Origin: an uncultured Collinsella sp.
GTDB taxonomy: Bacteria; Actinomycetota; Coriobacteriia; Coriobacteriales; Coriobacteriaceae
Length of the DNA stretch: 12,133 bases
Direction: 5' to 3'
Assembly: GCA_900547835.1 (NCBI GenBank)
Contig: URIJ01000048.1
Location: 1 to 12,133, forward strand
The notes below the pieces were generated by a model. The model was not told the DNA's origin and made no database searches. It saw only the letters and a program-made list of their open reading frames with translations. This document shows, one piece after another, positions 1 through 6,376 of this stretch (its first letter is position 1; each line of letters opens with the position of its first letter). A program made the translations under genes and the position numbers.

Positions 1-137
1 AAATGCTTGAAAGTATAGTGGTTATGCGAATAATCCAAAATTAGATATAAAAATTTTAAAAATTGTTTCACTTTTGCGTTCTAAGGTGAGCCTCTGCGCC
101 GTGTCTCCCACGTAATTGCAAAGCTTTTTCTATTCTT
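1..137. other. AT-rich intergenic stretch, no gene seen
   Basis: This stretch is markedly richer in A and T than everything after it, especially 25-70, which includes the palindrome TTTTAAAA. No open reading frame with a ribosome binding site is visible on either strand. It may act as an upstream activating region for the tRNA promoter or be the flank of a gene outside the window. I saw no convincing -35/-10 pair for a divergent gene. Confidence 0.5.
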
Positions 138-167
138 TTGTTAGCCCGTGGCGCACTTGGGTATAAT
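138..167 (+). promoter_or_regulatory. Promoter of the tRNA-Arg gene
   Basis: A perfect TATAAT -10 box lies at 162-167, with a TTGTTA -35 box (4 of 6 matches to TTGACA) at 138-143 and an 18-base spacer. The -10 box ends 11 bases before the first base of the mature tRNA, so the 5' leader would be only a few bases. The AT-rich DNA upstream could act as an UP element. Assigned to the primary vegetative sigma factor by consensus. Confidence 0.7.
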
Positions 168-178
168 GCCAACCGTTC

Positions 179-255
179 GCCCTATTAGCTCAGGGGATTA
201 GAGCGTCTGCCTCCGGAGCAGAAGGCCGTTGGTTCGAATCCAACATGGGGCACCA
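179..255 (+). tRNA. tRNA-Arg, anticodon CCG
   Basis: The cloverleaf folds by eye. The acceptor stem GCCCTAT pairs with ATGGGGC with one G-T wobble. The D-arm is GCTC/GAGC, the anticodon stem TCTGC/GCAGA with loop CTCCGGA, and the T-arm GTTGG/CCAAC with loop TTCGAAT. The anticodon is CCG, which reads the arginine codon CGG. The discriminator base is A252 and the CCA end is encoded at 253-255. A strong promoter precedes it and an intrinsic terminator follows, so it is probably a single-gene transcript. Confidence 0.96.
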
Positions 256-266
256 TCGAACGTGAG

Positions 267-300
267 ACCGTCCGAACCTCGCATGGTCCGGGCGGTTTTT
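267..300 (+). terminator. Intrinsic terminator after tRNA-Arg
   Basis: ACCGTCCG at 267-274 pairs with CGGGCGGT at 289-296 (one G-T wobble), leaving a 14-base loop, and the stem is followed at once by a run of T up to 300. Position and structure fit a Rho-independent terminator for the tRNA transcript, separating it from the ATPase gene. Confidence 0.8.
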
Positions 301-331
301 CTTATACCGACGCGACGTGATGGGACGTGGT

Positions 332-3049
332 ATGGCAGCAACGGATATCGAGCGCGGGCTTTCGACCGCCGAGGTCGAGGAGCGCATCGCCGCCGGTAAG
401 ATCAACCGCAACATGGAGCTTAAGACCAAATCGGTCAAAGAGCTCATTATCGAGAACCTCTGCACGCTGTTTAACTTGATTAACGCTGTCTTGGCGATTT
501 TGGTGTTGCTGACCGGTTCGTTTAAGAACCTGACGTTCCTGTTTGTGGTGTTTTTGAATACCGCCATCGGTGTCATCCAGTCCATGCGCTCCAAGAAGAT
601 GGTCGATAAGCTCACACTGCTGACCTCCAAGAAGGCCATCGCGGTGCGCGACGGCGCCGAGGTGGAGCTCGACCTGGACCAGATCGTGCTCGACGACATC
701 ATCCGTCTGGGGCGCGGCGACCAGATTCCCGCCGACGCCGTGGTGGTTTCGGGCGAGGCACTCGTGAACGAGAGCCTGCTGACGGGCGAGAGCGACCTTA
801 TTAAGAAGCAGCCCGGTTCCGAGCTCATGAGCGGCAGCTTTATCGACTCGGGCCTGCTGCGCGCCCGCGTGATTCATGTCGGCGCCGACAACTACGTGGC
901 CAAAATTAATAACGAGGCCAAGTACGTCAAAAAGGTCAATTCCGAGATCATGAACGCGCTCAACGCCATCGTGCGCTTTGCGAGCATTATCATGATTCCG
1001 CTTGGCTTGGCGCTCTTTGCCTCGAGTGTGAGCGAACTGTGGGATGCCGCGGGAACCCCGGGCGATAGCGCGCTTTCGTGGTGCTTCTCCGAGCTGTTGG
1101 CTGGCCATGTGCCTTCGTCGGCGCTGCTGTCCACGGTGGGTGCCCTGCTGGGCATGATCCCGCAAGGCCTGGTGCTGCTGACCTCGTCGGTGCTCGCCAT
1201 CGCCACGGTGCGCCTGGCCCGCCGCAAGGTGCTGGCGCAGCAGCTCTACTGCATCGAGACGCTCGCGCGCGTCGACGTGCTGTGCCTGGACAAGACGGGC
1301 ACCATCACGTCGGGTCGCATGGAGGTCGAGGGCACGTATCCGCTGCCGGTCGAGGGTATGGGTGCGGGGGAGAGCGACGCCGCCGTTCCCGTCGATACCA
1401 CGGTGCTCGATTTTGCGCTGGCTAACGTGGCGCGTGCGACTTCGGCCGATGCCAACGAGACCTGCCAGGCGCTGCTCAACTATTACGCCGATCGCCCGGT
1501 CGAGGTGTCTGAGCCGCTGTCGGTCATTCCGTTCTCGTCCTCCAAAAAGTGGAGTGGCGCTTCGTTTGCGCAGGGCTCCTATGTGATGGGCGCTGCGCAG
1601 TTTGTGCTTTCGGAGCGTGCGTTTTCGCAGGTCGAGAACCGTGTCGTCGAGCTTGCCGATACCTGCCGCGTGCTCGTGGTGGCGCGCGTTGACGGCTTTA
1701 CGCCTGATGGCGATATGGTGGGCGAGGCCGAGCCCGTGGGCTTTGTGACCATCCGCGACGAGATTCGTACCTCGGCGGCCGAGACCATCGGCTACTTTAA
1801 CGAGCAGGGCGTGACCCTCAACGTGATCAGTGGCGACGACCCGCGTACGGTGTCGTCGATCGCGCGCGTTGTGGGCGTGCCGGGGGCGGACGCTTATGTG
1901 GACGCCACGACGCTCGATACGCCGGCCAAGCTCGATGCCGCAGTGGACCGCTACCATGTCTTTGGTCGTGTGACCCCGCAGCAGAAGCGCGAGCTCGTGC
2001 AGGCGCTCAAGCGCCGCGAGCACACCGTGGCCATGACGGGCGACGGCGTCAACGACGTGCTGGCGCTCAAGGAGGCCGACTGCTCCGTGGCCATGGCCGC
2101 CGGTTCCGATGCTGCGCGCAACGTGGCCGAGATCGTACTCGTCGACAACGATTTTGCCTCGATGCCCGCCGTGGTGGCCGAGGGCCGTCGCTCCATCAAC
2201 AACCTGCAGCGTTCGGCTTCGCTGTTCTTGACCAAGACGCTGTTCTCGATGGGCCTGGCGGCGCTGTGCATCGCGCTGCCGCCGTACCCTTTCGAGCCGA
2301 TTCAGATGACGCTCATCAACTTCTTCTGCATCGGCGCGCCGGGCTTTGTGTTGGGCCTGGAGCCCAACAATGCTCGCGTGAAGGGTGCGTTTTTGACCAA
2401 CGTGCTCAAGCGTGCACTGCCGGCGTCGATTGCGGTCATTTTGGCTGCGGCGCTCGATATCTTTGTGGCGCGCGTGTTTGGCTTTAGCCAGCTCACACTG
2501 TCTACGATGTGTCTGCTTACGTCGTGCGCGGCGAGCGTCAGCCTGATCTGGCGCATCTCGCAGCCTCTCACGCCCTTGCGCGTGGTGCTCTTTGTGTTTG
2601 TAGTCGCTGGCATCTTGGTGGGCGTTATCGGATTCCCGGAGCTGCTGTCTATTGCCAACCTGTCGATGGGCCAGATGGTTATCTTGGCTGTCATCGTGGT
2701 CTTTACCTGCTCGGTGTTCTTTAAGCTCGCCACGATGATGGATTCGCTCAAGCCGCGTCGTCGTCATGCCGCAACTGGTTTTGGCCGCGGTGTGCGCGTC
2801 CACCTAGGTCGCGGTGGCGGCAAGGTGAGCTCGACGGGTTCGACGGCCGAGCGTTTTGCCAAGCGCGTCGCCGCCGACATGGCGCAGCGCCGCGAAGCTC
2901 GCACCGTTCGCGAGGCCGAGGTCCGCGCACTCGAGGGCGTGGCCCAGGCCCAGCCCAAGAAAAAGAAGAGTACCGGAGCCAAGCGCTCTCGCGTGACCAA
3001 GTCCGCCCAAGGCATCAAAGTCTCAATGCCAAGCAAAAAGAAGAAGTAA
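332..3049 (+). CDS. P-type (HAD-IC) cation-transporting ATPase, CtpE/MgtA-like
   Basis: Predicted inner-membrane pump moving a cation at the cost of ATP. Counting from ATG 332 (905 aa), the actuator motif TGES is at 151-154, the M4 motif PQGL at 277-280, the phosphorylation motif DKTGT at 320-324 (Asp320 is phosphorylated), and the hinge TGDGVND at 569-575. Hydrophobic helices lie before and after the actuator loop and again in the last third, as in P2-type pumps. The M4 region and the LARVDVLCLDKTGT stretch resemble mycobacterial CtpE and streptococcal MgtA, which handle calcium, but the ion here is not certain. In-frame GTG 317 and ATG 320 lie upstream without a ribosome site. GGGA at 322-325 sits six bases before ATG 332, so I prefer 332. 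Residues 807-905 form a basic tail ending in four lysines, which is unusual for the family. A weak -10-like TTATAC sits at 302-307, and no clear promoter was found. Confidence 0.9.
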   Translation: MAATDIERGLSTAEVEERIAAGKINRNMELKTKSVKELIIENLCTLFNLINAVLAILVLLTGSFKNLTFLFVVFLNTAIGVIQSMRSKKMVDKLTLLTSKKAIAVRDGAEVELDLDQIVLDDIIRLGRGDQIPADAVVVSGEALVNESLLTGESDLIKKQPGSELMSGSFIDSGLLRARVIHVGADNYVAKINNEAKYVKKVNSEIMNALNAIVRFASIIMIPLGLALFASSVSELWDAAGTPGDSALSWCFSELLAGHVPSSALLSTVGALLGMIPQGLVLLTSSVLAIATVRLARRKVLAQQLYCIETLARVDVLCLDKTGTITSGRMEVEGTYPLPVEGMGAGESDAAVPVDTTVLDFALANVARATSADANETCQALLNYYADRPVEVSEPLSVIPFSSSKKWSGASFAQGSYVMGAAQFVLSERAFSQVENRVVELADTCRVLVVARVDGFTPDGDMVGEAEPVGFVTIRDEIRTSAAETIGYFNEQGVTLNVISGDDPRTVSSIARVVGVPGADAYVDATTLDTPAKLDAAVDRYHVFGRVTPQQKRELVQALKRREHTVAMTGDGVNDVLALKEADCSVAMAAGSDAARNVAEIVLVDNDFASMPAVVAEGRRSINNLQRSASLFLTKTLFSMGLAALCIALPPYPFEPIQMTLINFFCIGAPGFVLGLEPNNARVKGAFLTNVLKRALPASIAVILAAALDIFVARVFGFSQLTLSTMCLLTSCAASVSLIWRISQPLTPLRVVLFVFVVAGILVGVIGFPELLSIANLSMGQMVILAVIVVFTCSVFFKLATMMDSLKPRRRHAATGFGRGVRVHLGRGGGKVSSTGSTAERFAKRVAADMAQRREARTVREAEVRALEGVAQAQPKKKKSTGAKRSRVTKSAQGIKVSMPSKKKK

Positions 3050-3103
3050 CTACGCGCCCTCGCGATGTTGAATTGGTGCCTTGCTCCTGTGGGGCCGTGG
3101 CGA

Positions 3104-3112
3104 TGTTATGCT
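3104..3112 (+). promoter_or_regulatory. Extended -10 promoter for the zinc-ribbon gene
   Basis: TATGCT at 3107-3112 is preceded by TGT (3104-3106), an extended -10 element, which can work without a good -35. The nearest -35-like hexamer, TTGCTC at 3081-3086, is 20 bases away and poorly spaced. It lies about 40 bases before the GTG start. Called on consensus only. Confidence 0.45.
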
Positions 3113-3142
3113 CTAACCTCGATTGTTTGAATTGCTTCGAAA

Positions 3143-3148
3143 AGAGGA
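3143..3148 (+). promoter_or_regulatory. Ribosome binding site that fixes the GTG start at 3153
   Basis: AGAGGA ends four bases before GTG 3153. The longer in-frame reading from TTG 3123 has no such site and would place ten residues before the first zinc ligands, so the GTG is preferred. Confidence 0.7.
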
Positions 3149-3152
3149 TGCC

Positions 3153-4295
3153 GTGATCTGCCCGCATTGCCTTAAGACTATCGAGGACGGCGCCTCGTTC
3201 TGCCCCTACTGCAACGCCTATGTGGGTCCGGGCGATGGCCCCGAGCACACCGAGTTCGTGTTCTGCGAGGGCTGCGGTGCCCGTCTTTCTCCGCATGATC
3301 GTACGTGCCCCAAATGCGGACGCCCCGCTCCGGGTATCCTCTCCGAGGACGCGGCCGCATCCGACCTGGCAGCGGGCCGCACGGCGGGCTTTCCGCGCCT
3401 AACGCAAGAGCAGATCGATACCGAGGTGCCGCATGCGCCGGCCTCTGCCGCTGCGGTGCTTTCGGACGCCGCCGACCCCAATGAGACCTGCGTGCTGCCG
3501 GCTTTCGATAAGGATTTCGGTATCCCCAAGGTCGATATTCCCACGCCCGTTTCCCTGCATGACGATGCTCAAAAACCCAAGCGCAAAGTGCACCCCGACG
3601 AGGATGCCTATCACAAGCACAAGCGTCATATTCCCAAGCCGCTTATCGTCATCGCGGTCCTTGCCGTCGTTTGCGGCGGTGCCTATTGGTTCGTGACGAC
3701 CGATCCCATGGGTGTCATGCCTGGCTTCTACGACCAGTTTGGCCAGGCCGCGCAGACGACCTTCCCCACGCGCCAAAAGGGCGAGGCCACTGAGGACGAT
3801 ACCAAGCAGGACGATTCTGCCGAGGTGGTCCAGGAAGAAACCGTGCTCACCGATGATCAGCTCTATACCAGGCTCGACGGTCTGTATCAGACCATCGTGT
3901 CCTACGCTGACGAGGACCAGATCGGCGAGGTCATCGATTCCTTTAACAACGGCTATCTCCGAACGCCGCTGTCCACCCGTCAGGAGCTGTCGCAGAGTGC
4001 CTACGCCCTGCGCGACCAGATCAAAAAGACGCAAGATGAGCTCAGCAACCTTAAGTACCAGGACGATACGGTCTATGCGGACGACATTGCCCACTTAAAG
4101 CAGCTTGCCGAGTGGATGTATGAGCGCGTCGACGTGATCTGCCAGAGCTGGGACATCTCGCTGGCCATTCCCGATGGCGAGTCGATGAGTTCCCACCAAA
4201 GCGAGATCCTGGCGCCCATCGCGCAGGGTGGCAACAGCGCGCTGAACCAGTACGACGCCAATGTGGGTTCCTGGAAGCCGCAGCAGCGTTTCTAA
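3153..4295 (+). CDS. Double zinc-ribbon single-pass membrane protein, function unknown
   Basis: 380 aa from GTG 3153. Two CxxC-pair zinc ribbons open the protein: Cys3/Cys6 with Cys17/Cys20 and Cys38/Cys41 with Cys52/Cys55, the layout of DZANK-type double zinc ribbons. An acidic, alanine-rich and proline-containing linker follows (about 60-145), then a basic His/Lys stretch (about 148-163), one membrane helix (about 164-183) and a C-terminal part of about 197 residues. The basic side faces the N-terminus, so the ribbons should be cytoplasmic and the C-terminal domain external. The external part starts with a low-complexity acidic segment and then looks helical (about 235-345). I do not recognise it. 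It has its own extended -10 promoter, and 107 bases separate it from the cyclophilin. Zinc ribbons in such membrane proteins often serve protein contacts rather than catalysis, so a sensor or scaffold role is inference. No enzymatic motif was seen. Confidence 0.88.
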   Translation: MICPHCLKTIEDGASFCPYCNAYVGPGDGPEHTEFVFCEGCGARLSPHDRTCPKCGRPAPGILSEDAAASDLAAGRTAGFPRLTQEQIDTEVPHAPASAAAVLSDAADPNETCVLPAFDKDFGIPKVDIPTPVSLHDDAQKPKRKVHPDEDAYHKHKRHIPKPLIVIAVLAVVCGGAYWFVTTDPMGVMPGFYDQFGQAAQTTFPTRQKGEATEDDTKQDDSAEVVQEETVLTDDQLYTRLDGLYQTIVSYADEDQIGEVIDSFNNGYLRTPLSTRQELSQSAYALRDQIKKTQDELSNLKYQDDTVYADDIAHLKQLAEWMYERVDVICQSWDISLAIPDGESMSSHQSEILAPIAQGGNSALNQYDANVGSWKPQQRF

Positions 4296-4333
4296 AATTA
4301 GTTCGCCATAGTCGGCATAACCTACGTGCGCAA

Positions 4334-4363
4334 TTGATGTAAGCCCGTGCTTATTGCTACAAT
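4334..4363 (+). promoter_or_regulatory. Promoter of the cyclophilin-TPR gene pair
   Basis: TTGATG at 4334-4339 (4 of 6) and TACAAT at 4358-4363 are separated by 18 bases, and TGC directly before the -10 makes it an extended -10 as well. The start would fall near 4370, giving a leader of about 33 bases to the ATG at 4403. It probably drives both the cyclophilin and the TPR gene. Confidence 0.65.
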
Positions 4364-4402
4364 TCGTACAAATATGCTTTAAACGCACGAGGAAGGAACC
4401 AC

Positions 4403-4945
4403 ATGTTTGGTTTTAAGAAAGAGCTCTACACGCCCGAGTATCAGCTTGCCGGCGACGAGTGCGCCGTTATCGAGACGTCGAAGGGTACCATCAAGGTCAA
4501 GTTTGACGGCGAGGGCGCTCCCATTCATGTCGCGAACTTCTGCGAGCTTTCTACGATGGGCTTCTATGATGGCCTTAAGTTCCATCGCTATGTGCCCGGT
4601 TTTGTCATCCAGGGCGGCGACCCCAATACCCGCGATATGTCCGGCGCCGACGTCGCCGCCGGTCTTGAGGGCCCCGACGGCATGCCCGGTACCGGTGGCC
4701 CCGGCTACTGCATCAAGGGCGAGTTTGCCACCAATCCGCGCAACAGCCATGTCGATGGCGCCCTTGCCATGGCACGCTCCATGGACCCCGATTCCGCGGG
4801 TTCGCAGTTCTACTTCTGCCTGGGCGCCCAGCATAACCTCGATTCCGGTTACACCGTCTTTGGTACCACGGTCGAGGGTCTCGATGTGATTTCGCAGCTG
4901 CGTGCCGGCGACGAGATCGTCCATGTCGAGATCGTTCACGAGTAA
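4403..4945 (+). CDS. Peptidyl-prolyl cis-trans isomerase, cyclophilin type
   Basis: 180 aa, a single cyclophilin domain without signal peptide or membrane segment, so it should act in the cytoplasm, speeding cis-trans isomerisation of Xaa-Pro bonds. Active-site landmarks are Phe60-His61-Arg62 with the catalytic arginine, GFVIQGGDP (66-74) with Gln70, GALAMARS (119-126), GSQFYF (133-138) and LDSGYTVFG (146-154). At the place where human cyclophilin A has His126 this protein has Tyr150. An inserted loop (about 77-100), rich in Gly, Pro and Asp, is of a kind common in bacterial homologues. AGGAAGGA before ATG 4403 is a good ribosome site. Its TAA stop is fused to the ribosome site of the following TPR gene. 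The client protein is unknown. The neighbouring membrane proteins are possible partners by position only. Confidence 0.95.
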   Translation: MFGFKKELYTPEYQLAGDECAVIETSKGTIKVKFDGEGAPIHVANFCELSTMGFYDGLKFHRYVPGFVIQGGDPNTRDMSGADVAAGLEGPDGMPGTGGPGYCIKGEFATNPRNSHVDGALAMARSMDPDSAGSQFYFCLGAQHNLDSGYTVFGTTVEGLDVISQLRAGDEIVHVEIVHE

Positions 4946-4956
4946 AGGGGACTTCC

Positions 4957-6261
4957 TTGAATAGCCAGCTGATCCAACAGGGCCGCGCCGCTTACCGCGC
5001 GGGTGATTTTTCCGCTGCAGCCCAGATGCTTGGGGCGGCAAAGACTCCCGATGAGATTATGGGCGAGGCCGATCACCTTCGTGGCAACGCCTTGATGCAC
5101 CTGGGCATGTATGCCGAGGCCGCCGAGGCCTATGCCGCCGCCCTCAACGACGGCACCTACGGCAAGCGCGGCGCGCTGCTCACCAACCGCGGCAAGGCGC
5201 TTGCCGCCGTGGGCGACTACACGACGGCCGCTCAGGCGTTCTCTGCTGCTACGCAGGATGCTTCCTATGCCACGCCGTTCAAGGCCTATCTGGGCCTGGG
5301 TAACGCGCTGTTCCAGTCGGGCGACTATGCCAACGCAGGAACCGCCTTCCGTCAGGCTGCCATCGACGGCGCCAATCCGGCTCCTGCCGCCGCACTCGGC
5401 GAGCTCGGTCGTTGCTTCATTAAGCTCGGCCGTCCGGCGGATGCCGTGGAGACCTACCGCACGGCTATCGACTTTGCCGGCCCCCGCGACGATACGCGTG
5501 CGCTCAACGCCGGCATGGGTCAGGCGCTTTCTGCCGCCGGCCGTCCCTCCGACGCACTCGACGCCTTTAACGCCGCTACTGCCGATGGCATCTACCAGCT
5601 CACCTCCGAGCAGGCCGATGAGCTTGCCCGCGTGCACGATTCGCTTGCCGCGCTGTCTGCCCAGACGGCTATGGCCACGGCTCCGGCGCCCGCGATGGAC
5701 GCTCCTGCCGTCGATCCGCTCGATCCTACGGGCGCGACCGGTCAGTTTATGCCCGATCCCTCGGACACCGGCTTCTTTACGCTGTCCGAGTCCGAGATGG
5801 TCCAGCAGGACCGTCAGGATCGTAAGCAGGCCAAGGTCCGTCGTCGCCATCGCCACACGGGTCTCAAAGTCTTCATCGTGCTGCTTCTGCTCATTTTGAT
5901 CGCCGCGGGCGGTCTGGGCTTTGCCTACACGCGCGGCTTTGGCTTCCCGTCTCAGGAGTCTGTCGTTACCGATCTGTTCCAGGCTGCCGGCGACGGTGAC
6001 GCCGCAAAGGCCGAGTCTTGCCTGGCCTCGAGCCTGTCCGAGGACGCTAAGTCGATGATCATCTCCTCGATTCCGCAGGGTGCCACCGTGTCCGTCGAGG
6101 GCATGGATCAGTCCATGACCGAGACGACCGCCAAGGTGAAGGCATCGCTGTCCAAGGGCGGCGAGCAGGAGTACACCGTCAAATTCGTGCGCTCCGACAA
6201 CCATATCGGCTGGGCCGTTTCTTCGCTTGATATGGATTTCTCGGCTGCTGACAACCAGTAG
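4957..6261 (+). CDS. TPR-repeat single-pass membrane protein with external C-terminal domain
   Basis: 434 aa from TTG 4957, chosen because AAAGGGG (4944-4950) lies six bases upstream and no nearer ATG has a site. About six TPR-like helical pairs fill residues 1-212 (roughly 1-30, 37-68, 73-102, 107-138, 144-173, 181-212), with the typical Gly/Ala and Tyr spacing. A Pro/Ala/Asp linker (about 236-280) leads to a strongly basic stretch (290-304), one membrane helix (about 304-326) and an external domain of about 108 residues. The basic stretch puts the TPRs in the cytoplasm. The external part (GDGDAAKAESCL, then an alternating strand pattern) resembles small NTF2-like DUF4878-type folds, but that is a guess. 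Only 11 bases separate it from the cyclophilin stop, so the two are coupled. TPRs usually bind proteins. A role as a membrane scaffold near the elongation machinery is inference from the next operon. Confidence 0.88.
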   Translation: MNSQLIQQGRAAYRAGDFSAAAQMLGAAKTPDEIMGEADHLRGNALMHLGMYAEAAEAYAAALNDGTYGKRGALLTNRGKALAAVGDYTTAAQAFSAATQDASYATPFKAYLGLGNALFQSGDYANAGTAFRQAAIDGANPAPAAALGELGRCFIKLGRPADAVETYRTAIDFAGPRDDTRALNAGMGQALSAAGRPSDALDAFNAATADGIYQLTSEQADELARVHDSLAALSAQTAMATAPAPAMDAPAVDPLDPTGATGQFMPDPSDTGFFTLSESEMVQQDRQDRKQAKVRRRHRHTGLKVFIVLLLLILIAAGGLGFAYTRGFGFPSQESVVTDLFQAAGDGDAAKAESCLASSLSEDAKSMIISSIPQGATVSVEGMDQSMTETTAKVKASLSKGGEQEYTVKFVRSDNHIGWAVSSLDMDFSAADNQ

Positions 6262-6283
6262 TGACCTTATGGGATTTAGCTTT

Positions 6284-6316
6284 GCCCGGCGCTTCACCGC
6301 AAGTGAGGTGCCGGGC
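6284..6316 (+). other. 14-bp hairpin in the gap before mreB
   Basis: GCCCGGCGCTTCAC (6284-6297) pairs with GTGAGGTGCCGGGC (6303-6316) around the loop CGCAA, giving 14 pairs with two G-T wobbles. No T-run follows on either strand, unlike the tRNA terminator at 267-300, so a simple intrinsic terminator is doubtful. It could be a weak or factor-assisted terminator for the cyclophilin-TPR transcript, an mRNA-stabilising element or a regulator site. It overlaps the expected -35 region of the mreB promoter. Confidence 0.75.
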
Positions 6317-6320
6317 TTGC

Positions 6321-6340
6321 GCTAGTATGATGAGCTAGTA
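6321..6340 (+). promoter_or_regulatory. Probable mreB promoter with direct repeats
   Basis: TATGAT at 6326-6331 is a good -10 box about 45 bases before the mreB start. No good -35 is present: the place it should occupy (about 6303-6308) lies in the right arm of the hairpin. GCTAGTA occurs twice, at 6321-6327 and 6334-6340, 13 bases apart, one copy entering the -10 box and one around the start point. An activator or repressor site is possible. Called from consensus only. Confidence 0.45.
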
Positions 6341-6376
6341 GTTTTCCAGCAATCATCCAACACATCAGGAGTTGCG

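Noticed and set aside
25..70. Origin-like or silencer-binding AT-rich block
   Set aside because: It is AT-rich with a short TTTTAAAA palindrome, but has no repeated boxes or neighbouring replication genes. Too little to call.
179..300. tRNA-Arg as an integration site for a mobile element
   Set aside because: I found no repeated copy of the tRNA 3' end downstream, no integrase, and no change in base composition after it. The AT-rich part lies on the 5' side, which is not the usual side.
190..828. A 212-codon minus-strand frame crossing the tRNA
   Set aside because: Its C-terminal peptide is the reverse-complement translation of the tRNA-Arg, a familiar false protein (…DSNQRPSAPEADAL…). The rest mirrors the ATPase gene.
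302..2803. An 833-codon open frame on the minus strand opposite the P-type ATPase
   Set aside because: Its product is rich in His, Arg, Gly and Ala without domain or membrane pattern, as expected from the reverse of a GC-rich gene with strong third-position bias. The plus-strand gene has all catalytic motifs.
3050..3103. Terminator between the ATPase and the zinc-ribbon gene
   Set aside because: No stable stem with a T-run was found. Read-through from the ATPase cannot be excluded.
4296..4333. Terminator after the zinc-ribbon gene
   Set aside because: Only short, imperfect inverted matches and no T-run are present.
4936..6297. A 453-codon minus-strand frame opposite the TPR gene
   Set aside because: It is a shadow: low-complexity Gly/Arg/His composition and no ribosome site, while the plus strand shows regular TPR repeats and a membrane helix.
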